A DNA stretch of 64,000 nucleotides from Clostridium cibarium (GTDB taxonomy: Bacteria > Bacillota > Clostridia > Clostridiales > Clostridiaceae), in the NCBI RefSeq assembly GCF_014836335.1, contig NZ_JACSRA010000006.1, positions 1 to 64,000 on the forward strand, read 5' to 3'. Shown here one piece after another: positions 27,594-35,945 of the stretch (position 1 is its first letter; every line of letters begins with the position of its first letter). Made by a program: the position numbers and the translations under genes. The notes under the pieces were generated by a model. The model searched no databases. It was not told the origin of the DNA and saw only the letters and a list, made by a program, of their open reading frames with translations.

Positions 27594-29198
27594 ATGACTA
27601 AAAAATACAAAGTTAATGAAAATACTAAAGTATATTTCGTAGGTGGTGGACTTGCATCTATGGCAGGAGCAATATTCCTTACTCGAGATGCTAGAGTAAA
27701 GGGCGAAGATATCACAATTTTTGAAGAACTTAACATTGATGGTGGTAGTTGTGATGGGTCTGGAAATGCTGAAGATGGATATATGATTAGAGGCGGAAGA
27801 ATGATCAACTATGAACATTATACAGCTATCTTAGATATGCTAAATTCAATTCCATCTTTAACCGATTCTCAAACAACAGTTAGGGATGAAATATATAAAT
27901 TTAGTAATGAAACAAAAACTTGTTCTCATGCACGTTTAATTGGTGAAGATCATAATATACTAGATGTTAGCTCATTAGGACTAAATAACGATGATAGAGT
28001 ATCTATGGTGAAATTACTTCTTGCCGACGAAGATAAACTTGCACCTGTTAGAATTGATCAATTATTTTCACCTCATTTCTTTGAAACTAATTTTTGGTAT
28101 ATGTGGGCTACAACATTTGCCTTTCAACCTTGGCATAGTGCTTTTGAATTTAAAAGATATGCACATGCTTTTATAAACGAAATGCCTAGAATTAATACAT
28201 TGGCAGGTGTACATAGAACCCCTTATAATCAATACGATTCAATAATATTACCAATACAAAAACATCTTGAGAAACTAGGTGTTAAGTTCCAAAACGCAAG
28301 TAAAGTAGTTGATATCGATTTCAAGGAAGAAAATGGAGAAATGACTACAAAAGCAATTCATCTAATTAGAAATAATAAGGAAGAAATTATTTCTGTTAAT
28401 GACAATGATCTTGTATTTGTTACAAACGGTTCTATGACTGAAAATGCAACTATAGGAACTATGGACAAGCCAGCTCCTGCTCCTACAAAAGAAGGAAATG
28501 GTTGTTGGGCCCTATGGGAAAATTTAGCTAAGAAAACTCCTGAATTCGGTAATCCAACTCCTTTCTGCAATAACATTCCAGAATCAGTATGGCAATCATT
28601 CACAGTAACTTTAAAGGATAAGAAGTTCTTAAAAAAATATGTTGAATACTCAAGCAACAAACCTGGAACAGGTGCTTTAATGACATTTAAAGATTCAGGA
28701 TGGTTTATGAGTATAGTAGTTCCAAAGCAACCCCACTACATTAATCAACCAGAGGATGTTGAAGTATTCTGGGGATATGCACTTCACCCTGAAAAACCAG
28801 GTGACTATATTAAAAAACCAATGCTTGAATGTACTGGTGAAGAAATATTTATGGAACTTTGCTATCAACTTGGATGGATTGATGAAGCATCTGAATTCCT
28901 TAAAACAACAATTTGTTTGCCATGTATAATGCCTTATATTACAGCTCACTTTATGACTCGTAATAAAACAGATCGTCCATTAGTTATTCCAAAATGCTCA
29001 ACTAATTTAGCATTTTTAGGACAATATGTGGAATTACCTGATGTTGTATCATTCACAATAGAAATGTCTGTCCGTACAGCACAAGAAGCTGTTTACACAT
29101 TCTATGACTTACATGATACAAAGATTATTCCACCTTTTTACAAAGGAGAAACAGATTTAAAAGTTCTTCTTGGTGCAGCAGCCGCAATGATGAGTTAA
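27594..29198 (+). CDS. ohyA: Oleate hydratase (myosin-cross-reactive antigen family)
   Basis: A 534-residue FAD-dependent enzyme that adds water to cis-9 unsaturated fatty acids to give 10-hydroxy acids. The N-terminal Rossmann motif is VGGGLASMAG (16-25), followed by FEELNIDGGSCDGSGN and GGRMINYEHY, signatures of the family. C-terminal PFYKGETDLKVL is also typical. It is cytoplasmic or membrane-peripheral. AAGGAGG precedes the ATG. The gene is monocistronic and its terminator has been split by an insertion element. Confidence 0.92.
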   Translation: MTKKYKVNENTKVYFVGGGLASMAGAIFLTRDARVKGEDITIFEELNIDGGSCDGSGNAEDGYMIRGGRMINYEHYTAILDMLNSIPSLTDSQTTVRDEIYKFSNETKTCSHARLIGEDHNILDVSSLGLNNDDRVSMVKLLLADEDKLAPVRIDQLFSPHFFETNFWYMWATTFAFQPWHSAFEFKRYAHAFINEMPRINTLAGVHRTPYNQYDSIILPIQKHLEKLGVKFQNASKVVDIDFKEENGEMTTKAIHLIRNNKEEIISVNDNDLVFVTNGSMTENATIGTMDKPAPAPTKEGNGCWALWENLAKKTPEFGNPTPFCNNIPESVWQSFTVTLKDKKFLKKYVEYSSNKPGTGALMTFKDSGWFMSIVVPKQPHYINQPEDVEVFWGYALHPEKPGDYIKKPMLECTGEEIFMELCYQLGWIDEASEFLKTTICLPCIMPYITAHFMTRNKTDRPLVIPKCSTNLAFLGQYVELPDVVSFTIEMSVRTAQEAVYTFYDLHDTKIIPPFYKGETDLKVLLGAAAAMMS

Positions 29199-29202
29199 TT
29201 TT

Positions 29203-29222
29203 AAAGACCAGTGATAAAATAA
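29203..29222 (+). terminator. Left half of a terminator split by the IS
   Basis: AAAGACCAGTGA (29203-29214) is the exact complement of TCACTGGTCTTT at 33021-33032. Removing the IS and one TAA copy restores a 12-bp hairpin with an 8-nt loop and T-tail, the original terminator between ohyA and the citrate synthase gene. 29220-29222 is the left TAA target duplication. Confidence 0.85.
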
Positions 29223-29228
29223 TGATAT

Positions 29229-29280
29229 GCTTCCTTTATAGTAGACAGTTAAAATAAAAAACTGTTGCTATGAAGGGAGC
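29229..29280 (+). repeat. Hairpin at the IS left end covering the orfA ribosome binding site
   Basis: GCTTCCTTTATAGTAGACAGTT (29229-29250) is nearly complementary to 29260-29280, which ends in GAAGGGAGC, the orfA ribosome binding site. Transcripts entering from ohyA would fold and hide the site, a known way for IS elements to limit transposase made from outside promoters. Confidence 0.6.
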
Positions 29281-29288
29281 ATTATATC

Positions 29289-29965
29289 ATGGGAAGAAAA
29301 GTCAAGGCATCACCTGAAATTAAGATAAAAGTTGTTAAGGAGTATCTAGCAGGAGAAAAAAGTGTAAAACAAATAGCTTGTGAATTACAAGTTAATTGTC
29401 ATTCAGTGGAAGACTGGATACGCAAGTATAAATCTTTTGGTTCAGAAGCACTAATAACTAAGAACAAAAATACTTGTTATCCTCCGAAGTTAAAGTTAAA
29501 GCCGTAACTGATTACATTAACAGGAAAGGATCTTTGCATGATATTTATATTCTCTATAATATATCATCTCATTCAGTTCTCATACGTTGGATAAAGAATT
29601 ATAATGGTCATAAGACATTTAAAACTCATAATACACAAGGAGCTACTATTATGACCAATGGAAGAAAAACCACTTATGAAGAAAGAATAGAAATTGTTGC
29701 ATTTTGCATTTCTAACAACAATGATTATAAATTAACTGCTAATGAATATAAAATTTCATATAATCAAGTTTATACTTGGGTAAGGAAGTATATTGCGAAT
29801 GGCGTTGACGCGCTAGTCGATAGACGCAGTAAGCATAAATCATTTGAAGAATTAAGTGAATCTCAAAAAATTTCTGCACAATTTAAGATTCTAGAAGCAG
29901 AAAATAGACGTTTAAAAATGGAGAATGATTTCTTAAAAAAATTACAGGAGATAGAAAGGCGGTAG
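29289..29965 (+). pseudogene. IS3-family transposase orfA, frameshifted
   Basis: OrfA of this IS type has repeated helix-turn-helix segments and a C-terminal leucine zipper. The first part (29289-29507) has MGRKVKASPEIKIKVVKEYL and an HTH. It then runs off frame at about 29480, where the next frame continues with SEVKVKAVTDYINRKGSL, a third HTH, and LEAENRRLKMENDFLKKL. One base appears lost in TTATCCTCC. At the end, seven A residues (29935-29941) form an A AAA AAA slippery site for the usual -1 shift into orfB. Confidence 0.8.
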
Positions 29966-32900
29966 ATAAATCAAATATTCCTCAAAAGAATAGGTACATT
30001 GCAATAAAAGAATTACATGAACTTGGATATTCAATATGTGATTTATGTAAGTGTGCAAAAGTTACACGTTCTGCTTATTATAAGTGGTTAAATCACAAAC
30101 TAACTTCAAGAGATAAAGAAAATGCTGTTATTTTAGATGAAATTCTAAAAATCTATTCAGAAGTCAACGGTATTTATGGATATAGACGTATAATGTTAAA
30201 TGTTAATAGGAGATTGAATTCGAGTTTTAATCACAAGCGTATTTATAGACTTATGAGATCTATAAAACTTACATCCGTAATTCGTAAGAAAAGAAGAAAA
30301 TATATTTATAGTACTCCGCAAATTACAGCTAAAAATGTATTGAATAGAGATTTTATGGCAAACAAACCTAATGAAAAATGGTTAACTGACGTTACGGAAT
30401 TTAAATTAACTAATGGAAAAAAAGCTTACTTAAGTGCAATATTAGATTTAGGTGATAATAGTATTGTTTCTTATGTACTGGGTTATTCAAATAATAATAA
30501 ATTGGTATTTGATACCCTCGACAAAGCTATTGCTAATAATCCAGCTGCTGAGCCACTATTTCATAGTGATCGCGGTTTTCAAGTGTGACAAGAAGTTGCG
30601 TGATACATTGTCGTTAGACTACCCCATCCATTCGGGGTAACTCTATCGTGACTAGCGTGAATGGTAACGTTCGGGTTAGAAAGCTCACGAGACAATGTGG
30701 AAGTCCGAGTAGCCTAAACTGGGGCAACTGCTAGAGTAAGAATGCTATGGAGAACGTAAAGTGAATTATTGTAGGAATCGTTACGCTGGAGAAAGCGAAA
30801 TAGGCTGAAACGCTTTGACCAAAATGGTAAGGAGTCGAGCAAAGGCCAACTGTTAAACCAATGCGAATGGATAAAGAACTCCCGGTTTAAAGATGACTCC
30901 TAAGGCATTTATAATTATGTATTACGTGGAACTTGGTAAACCCTATATGTTCCTCTACCGAGAGGTATCTAACTGTAAAGGGCGAAACGACATAGAGGGC
31001 AGAAGAAAAGGATAAAAAGCGAAGGCTGATTTTGTAATGAAAACAGATAGGAGTTCAAACTTTGCTCTAACCTGAAAGGGTGCAGACTTATCCTATGGTA
31101 TTTCTTAGCAGGAAAGGATTATATATTTATGAATTTTAGTAATTCAACGACGGATAAAACCGAGAGACTAAAAGACACAAAATCACTTGCCTTTCAATGG
31201 GAAACGATTGACTGGAAACAAGTTGAATATGATGTTAATAGACTACAAACCCGAATCGCTAAGGCAACAGTAAAAGGAGACAAAAATAAAGTCAAAAGAT
31301 TACAATACCTATTAACCCACTCTTTTTCAGCTAAAGCCTATGCTGTAAAAAAAGTAAAAACAAATAAAGGGAAAAACACACCAGGAGTAGATAAGAAATT
31401 ATGGTCTACCTCTGCTTCGAAGATGAAAGCAGTGCTTTCGCTCACCGATAAAAACTATAAAGCAAAGCCTTTAAGACGAGTATATATCGAAAAGAAAGGT
31501 AAAAAGCAGAAACGTCCATTAGGGATACCAACGATGTATGATAGAGCAATGCAAACCTTATATGCGTTAGCACTTGAGCCAATCTCAGAAACAAAAGGTG
31601 ATTCTATTTCCTTTGGATTCCGTCGAGGAAGAAGTTCAAAAGACGCCTGTGAGCAGATATTCTGTGTATTAGCTAGAAAATGTTCTCCAACATGGATACT
31701 TGAAGGTGACATTAAAGTTTGCTTTGATAACATTAACCATGAATGGTTGCAAAACAATATACCAATGGATAAAAGTATTATGAAACAGTTCCTAAAATCA
31801 GGATATATATATGAAGAAAAACTATTTCCAACAGAAACGGGTTCGCCACAAGGCGGAGCAATCTCTAGTATATATGCAAATATGACATTAGATGGACTCG
31901 AAAAAGTGATTCAAGACAAATACCATAGAAATTCAAAAGGTAAAATAGAAAATCACTATAGAGCCAAAACTAAAGTTAATTTGATTCGTTATGCCGATGA
32001 CTTCATTATCACCGCAAACTCAAAAGAAGTTGCTGAAGAACTAAAAACTACTGTTAGTCAATTTCTTCAATCAAGAGGACTTACACTATCAGAAGAAAAG
32101 ACTGTGATTACGCATATCGATAAAGGATTTGACTTTCTTGGCTGGACATTTAAGAAATACAATGGGAAATTAATAGTGAAACCATCTAAAAACTCTATTA
32201 AAAACATGATTAAGAGATGTTCCACAATAATCCTTAAGGAAGGAAAAGCTAGTACTCAATCGGACTTAATAAGAAGGCTTAATCAAGTCATAAGAGGTTG
32301 GACGAATTATCACAAACACGTGGTTGCTAGCAAAGTCTTTTCATATATTAACAACACCCTTTATCACTTATTACAGCAATGGGCAAAACATAGACACCCC
32401 ACCAAGAATAAATGGTGGAGGTTAAATAAATACTGGCATGAAAAAGGCTAGAAAAGATGGCTTTTCAAGACGGATGAGTACAGTCTAATTAATTTGAGGC
32501 GGATTAAAATCGTCAGACATCCCAAATTGCAGATTACAAAAACACCGTTCTTAAACAAAGACTATTTTGACAAAAGAAAGACAAGACTACATACACTTGT
32601 TGCCGCCTGAAAAGGTGAAGAAATGCTTGAGCCGTATGAGCGGGAAACTCTCACGTACGGTTCTTAGATGAGGGAAAGGGAGCAATCCCTTTTTCTTAAT
32701 CGATTATACTAGTAGAATATTTAAAGACAAGCTTAATTCAATAAATGCAGTCCAAAGTATGTCTAGGGTTGGTCGTTGCATCGATAATGGGCCAATGGAA
32801 GGGTTTTGGGGTATTCTTAAATCAGAAATGTATTACCTTAGAAAATTCAGTACTTATGAGGATCTTGAGCAATCTATAAAAAACTATATAGAGTTCTATA

Positions 32901-32974
32901 ATACGAAAAGATTACAGAAGAAATTAAAAGGCATGGCTCCAATTGAATATAGGAGCCACACTTTAGCATCATAA
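29929..32974 (+). CDS. IS3-family transposase orfB, split by a group II intron
   Basis: The rve-fold integrase that cuts and joins IS ends. The 5' exon (29929-30582) enters by -1 frameshift from orfA and has an HTH_21 region (IYGYRRIMLNVNRR) and WLTDVTEF, the first catalytic Asp. It stops at HSDRGFQ, the second Asp motif. The 3' exon (32705-32974) continues in frame after intron removal with YTSRIFKDK and ends with the Glu region GRCIDNGPMEGFWGILKSE. Splicing is required to make a full enzyme. With orfA frameshifted, the element may be immobile on its own. Confidence 0.85.
31129..32451 (+). CDS. ltrA: Group II intron reverse transcriptase/maturase, C-terminally truncated
   Basis: A 440-residue intron-encoded protein. 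An N-terminal RT0/RVT_N region (about 25-110) is followed by the palm with GDIKVCFDNI, GSPQGGAISS and the catalytic RYADDF, and the maturase X domain (about 340-410: LNQVIRGWTNYHK). The frame ends at TAG (32449-32451), but the same frame then continues for about 50 codons (KRWLFKTDEY, KIVRHPKLQIT, TPFLNKDYF), which is the usual C-terminal tail. A Trp or Arg codon probably became amber. The RT active site is intact; loss of the tail could affect DNA binding or splicing. Confidence 0.85.
   Translation: MNFSNSTTDKTERLKDTKSLAFQWETIDWKQVEYDVNRLQTRIAKATVKGDKNKVKRLQYLLTHSFSAKAYAVKKVKTNKGKNTPGVDKKLWSTSASKMKAVLSLTDKNYKAKPLRRVYIEKKGKKQKRPLGIPTMYDRAMQTLYALALEPISETKGDSISFGFRRGRSSKDACEQIFCVLARKCSPTWILEGDIKVCFDNINHEWLQNNIPMDKSIMKQFLKSGYIYEEKLFPTETGSPQGGAISSIYANMTLDGLEKVIQDKYHRNSKGKIENHYRAKTKVNLIRYADDFIITANSKEVAEELKTTVSQFLQSRGLTLSEEKTVITHIDKGFDFLGWTFKKYNGKLIVKPSKNSIKNMIKRCSTIILKEGKASTQSDLIRRLNQVIRGWTNYHKHVVASKVFSYINNTLYHLLQQWAKHRHPTKNKWWRLNKYWHEKG
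32629..32663 (+). ncRNA. Group II intron domain V
   Basis: GAGCCGTATGAG and CTCTCACGTACGGTTC form the catalytic hairpin with a GAAA-type loop and the family's bulge. Domain VI, with the 3' splice site, follows to 32704. Confidence 0.9.
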
Positions 32975-33017
32975 TTTTTTTATTATTTACCCTGTCTCCT
33001 TGACAGGGGGCAGTTCA

Positions 33018-33034
33018 TAATCACTGGTCTTTTT
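33018..33034 (-). terminator. Right half of the split terminator
   Basis: TAA duplication (33018-33020) followed by TCACTGGTCTTTTT, the complement of 29203-29214. For the citrate synthase gene (minus strand) only this arm is now within reach, about 7-23 nt after its stop. Confidence 0.8.
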
Positions 33035-33040
33035 AAAATA

Positions 33041-34414
33041 CTATCTTTTTTCTAAATCTATATATTCTCGTCTTTCAGCAACATTCATATAAGCAGGACG
33101 AATTATCTTGTTTGTATTAATAAGTTCTTCGATCCTATGAGCACTCCAACCAGAAATACGTGCAATAGCAAATATAGGTGTATATAATTCTAATGGTAAA
33201 TCCAACATGCTATATACAAATCCACTATAAAAATCTATATTAGCACTTACCCCTTTATATGTCTTCCTTTCAGCCTCAATAATTTTAGGTGCTAGTCTTT
33301 CCACAAGAGAATATAGGTTGTATTCCTTTTTTAAGCCTTTTTCTTTAGATAAACTTTCAACATACTTCTTAAATATATTTGCACGAGGATCAGACACTGA
33401 ATATATAGCATGTCCCATGCCATATATTAATCCTGCCTTATCAAAGGCTTTTTTATTTAATAATGCCTTTAAGTAATCGGAAACTTCATCTTCATCTTCC
33501 CAATTCGATATCTTCTCTTTCATATCCTTAAACATTTGTACAACTTTAATATTCGCTCCACCATGCTTTGGTCCTTTCAGTGATCCAAGTGCTGCTGCAA
33601 TAGTAGAGTAAGTATCAGTTCCAGAAGATGATACTACATGAGTGGTAAATGTTGAATTATTCCCTCCTCCATGTTCTGCATGAAGTACTAATGCTATATC
33701 TAAAATTCTTGCTTCAAGTTCTGTATATTTACTATTTGGACGTAACATATATAATATATTTTCAGCTGTAGATAATTCCTCTTTAGGAGTATGAATTATA
33801 AGACTCTTATCATTATAATAATGAACATATGCCTGATATCCATAAACAGATAAAAGCGGAAAAAGAGCTATTAACTGCAAACATTGCCTTAAAACATTAG
33901 ATACACTTGTATCATTTGCATTTTCATCATATGAATATAGTGTAAGAACACTTCTCGCTAAAGTGTTCATCATATCAAAACTTGGAGCTTTCATTATAAT
34001 ATCTCTAACAAATGATGTTGGAAGCGTTCTATATTTAGAAATTAGTTTTTTAAAATCATTCAATTTTTCTCCTCTAGGAAGTTCACCTAAAATTAGAAGA
34101 TAAGTTACTTCCTCAAATCCAAAACGATTTTCACTTACAAATCCACGAACTATTTTTTCTATATCTATTCCTCTATAGAATAACTTTCCCTCACAAGGAA
34201 TACTTTGTCCATCTCTATCCACCTTAGATTGTATTTCTGATATTTCTGTTAATCCAGTCAAAACCCCATTTCCGTTTAAATCTCTAAGGCCTTGATTAAC
34301 TTCATACTTGGTATATAAACTTGAATCAATTGAACTATTTCTTATACACAATTCCTTTAAGTCTATAATCTCTGGAGTAACATCCGAGTAATTAATTTGA
34401 AGTATATTCTGCAT
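33041..34414 (-). CDS. Citrate/2-methylcitrate synthase
   Basis: A 457-residue cytoplasmic enzyme that condenses acetyl-CoA with oxaloacetate to citrate. Catalytic residues lie in LHAEHGGGNNSTF (first His), GMGHAIYSVSDPRA (second His) and NIDFYSGFVY (Asp), plus the RISGWSAHRIEE arginine segment. It is longer than the 370-residue Gram-positive CitZ type, with an N-terminal extension of about 60 residues seen in clostridial homologues. I chose ATG 34414, with AAAGGAG upstream, over the longer frame from 34471. It stands alone, convergent with ohyA, and may feed glutamate synthesis in an incomplete TCA cycle. Confidence 0.92.
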   Translation of the reverse strand: MQNILQINYSDVTPEIIDLKELCIRNSSIDSSLYTKYEVNQGLRDLNGNGVLTGLTEISEIQSKVDRDGQSIPCEGKLFYRGIDIEKIVRGFVSENRFGFEEVTYLLILGELPRGEKLNDFKKLISKYRTLPTSFVRDIIMKAPSFDMMNTLARSVLTLYSYDENANDTSVSNVLRQCLQLIALFPLLSVYGYQAYVHYYNDKSLIIHTPKEELSTAENILYMLRPNSKYTELEARILDIALVLHAEHGGGNNSTFTTHVVSSSGTDTYSTIAAALGSLKGPKHGGANIKVVQMFKDMKEKISNWEDEDEVSDYLKALLNKKAFDKAGLIYGMGHAIYSVSDPRANIFKKYVESLSKEKGLKKEYNLYSLVERLAPKIIEAERKTYKGVSANIDFYSGFVYSMLDLPLELYTPIFAIARISGWSAHRIEELINTNKIIRPAYMNVAERREYIDLEKR

Positions 34415-34639
34415 ATTCACATCTCCTTTCACTTTATTTCCCCAAGGGTACACTTTTCCTTTTTCTAACATTTTACTTATTTAAGTTATATTTTAACATA
34501 TTGTAAAAGATATAGTCTAGTTATTTTTAAATTCACTTTTTTTAAACTTTTATGTTGATAATTTAAAAATAACCATTTATTTCCTTTTATGAGTTTTAAT
34601 TATAGGAAACTTCCCCAGCAAATTAATATAGTAATAAAG

Positions 34640-35713
34640 TTAATTTTCTTTCACTTCTTCCTCACTTTTTGAAATCTCTTTACTAGTACCATATATCTTT
34701 ATGTCTTTGCTATTTCTAATCACACCACAAGAAAGTTTTCCATTAATACTTATAAATCCATTGAAACTCATGTCCATAATCTTATCTGATTTTACTTTTC
34801 CTTCCACCTCTACTCTAATTGTATTATCCTTTCTCACTATATAATCTCCTATATTAAATTCTGTTATATCATCTTTAAATATATTAATATACTCACTGCC
34901 ACTTTCCTTTTTCAACTCATAAGTACTACCATCTGTAATCTCATCTATTAATATTCTTCTAATAATATCTTCATCTATTTTTTCTTCCTTATGAAGATTA
35001 TCTTTTACATTCATATCTACAGATTTAATCTTCCACATTCCCCTACTCTCATCAAATAGTATTTGACCTCTAATATTAAAACTTTCATAGCATGCACCAT
35101 TACTTAATATCAAATTTGCTTTGAATACTTTTCCATTATCTCTCCCGTATTCTTCAAACTTTATTCCACTAACATCCTTAACATAACTTCCATAAAATTT
35201 TTCCCCTGTAACAGTTGATAAGCCCTCTTTTTGCAATAATTCTTTAACAAAACTTTCAGCAGTTGAACTTACTTCTATATTTTTAGTATTTTCAATATCC
35301 ATAGACGAATAAACCCACTTATCGCTATCATAATTAAATTTCAAAGTTGCCGTTTCAACTGCTAAATTATCCTCTAAATTAATCTTAAACTGAACATTAA
35401 CAACGTCAATTTTATACTTTTCTGTAACTCGATTAATTATTGTTACTTCATTTAAATTAGAATCACTAATTTCTATTTTCCTATCATCTAACTCTATACT
35501 CTTACCTATAAGAGTTTGCCTTATCTCATTGGAACTAATAACTTGTACAGATAATAATCTCACAATAATAATTATTCCTAGAATCATAACGATTATCACC
35601 CCAGCAAACCCTAATATTTCCTTATTTTGTTTTATAATATTTATATAATTTTTATCACCAAACACAATATTTTCATTATTTTCAATTTTGTCGTTAAAAT
35701 TATCACTATTCAT
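34640..35713 (-). CDS. Hypothetical single-pass membrane protein
   Basis: A 357-residue protein with a short Asn/Asp-rich cytoplasmic head, one transmembrane helix (about 35-58: GFAGVIIVMILGIIIIV), then a long extracellular part. That part has two or three repeated units of the form WVYSSMDIENT and WKIKSVDMNV, each resembling the end of an NTF2/cystatin-like domain. I do not recognise the family beyond this. ATG 35713 with AAAGGA upstream was preferred. No operon partner; divergent from the chemoreceptor. Confidence 0.65.
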   Translation of the reverse strand: MNSDNFNDKIENNENIVFGDKNYINIIKQNKEILGFAGVIIVMILGIIIIVRLLSVQVISSNEIRQTLIGKSIELDDRKIEISDSNLNEVTIINRVTEKYKIDVVNVQFKINLEDNLAVETATLKFNYDSDKWVYSSMDIENTKNIEVSSTAESFVKELLQKEGLSTVTGEKFYGSYVKDVSGIKFEEYGRDNGKVFKANLILSNGACYESFNIRGQILFDESRGMWKIKSVDMNVKDNLHKEEKIDEDIIRRILIDEITDGSTYELKKESGSEYINIFKDDITEFNIGDYIVRKDNTIRVEVEGKVKSDKIMDMSFNGFISINGKLSCGVIRNSKDIKIYGTSKEISKSEEEVKEN

Positions 35714-35945
35714 AACTCTATTCCTTTCAAAAAACTTAATGATTTTATTATAATTATAACCAATTTTTACCATATGTTGAATATTTATATTCTCTGAATT
35801 TTCGTCATTTTTTTCATATCATACTTAATCATCTTGTATTTTTATCAATTAAAATTATTCTTTGTTAATTTACTTCATAATTATTAAAGTTTTCCCTCCC
35901 ATTTCCGAAAAATTATAATATACGATAAATTAGGGGGCTATATTT

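Larger units (their letters stand above)
30583..32704 (+). mobile_element. Group II intron (retroelement) within orfB
   Basis: The 2122-nt intron begins GTGTGAC, matching the group II 5' rule GUGYG, and ends in AT (rule AY). Joining 30582 to 32705 restores the transposase frame exactly. 30583-31128 holds structured RNA (domains I-III and the start of IV) with no protein gene. The maturase lies in domain IV, and domains V (32629-32663) and VI (32664-32704) close it. Inserted in the transcribed sense orientation. Confidence 0.92.
29223..33017 (+). mobile_element. IS3-family insertion sequence carrying a group II intron
   Basis: The element is 3795 bp, or 1673 bp without the intron. Ends are TGATATGC (left) and the complement of TGAACTGC (right), imperfect inverted repeats that share further blocks such as AGACAG and TAAAATAA. 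It is flanked by a 3-bp TAA duplication (29220-29222 and 33018-33020), as usual for the IS150 group of IS3. It encodes orfA (frameshifted) and orfB (a DDE integrase interrupted by the intron). It inserted in the loop of a terminator. Confidence 0.88.

Noticed and set aside
29474-29965. Independent gene starting at ATG 29474
   Set aside because: The ATG has no ribosome binding site and the protein begins in mid-domain; it is the downstream part of the frameshifted IS orfA.
31038-31044. TGAAAAC as EBS1 pairing with GTTTTCA of the 5' exon
   Set aside because: It lies about 455 nt into the intron, close to the ORF, which is too far downstream for domain I; complementarity of 7 nt is expected by chance.
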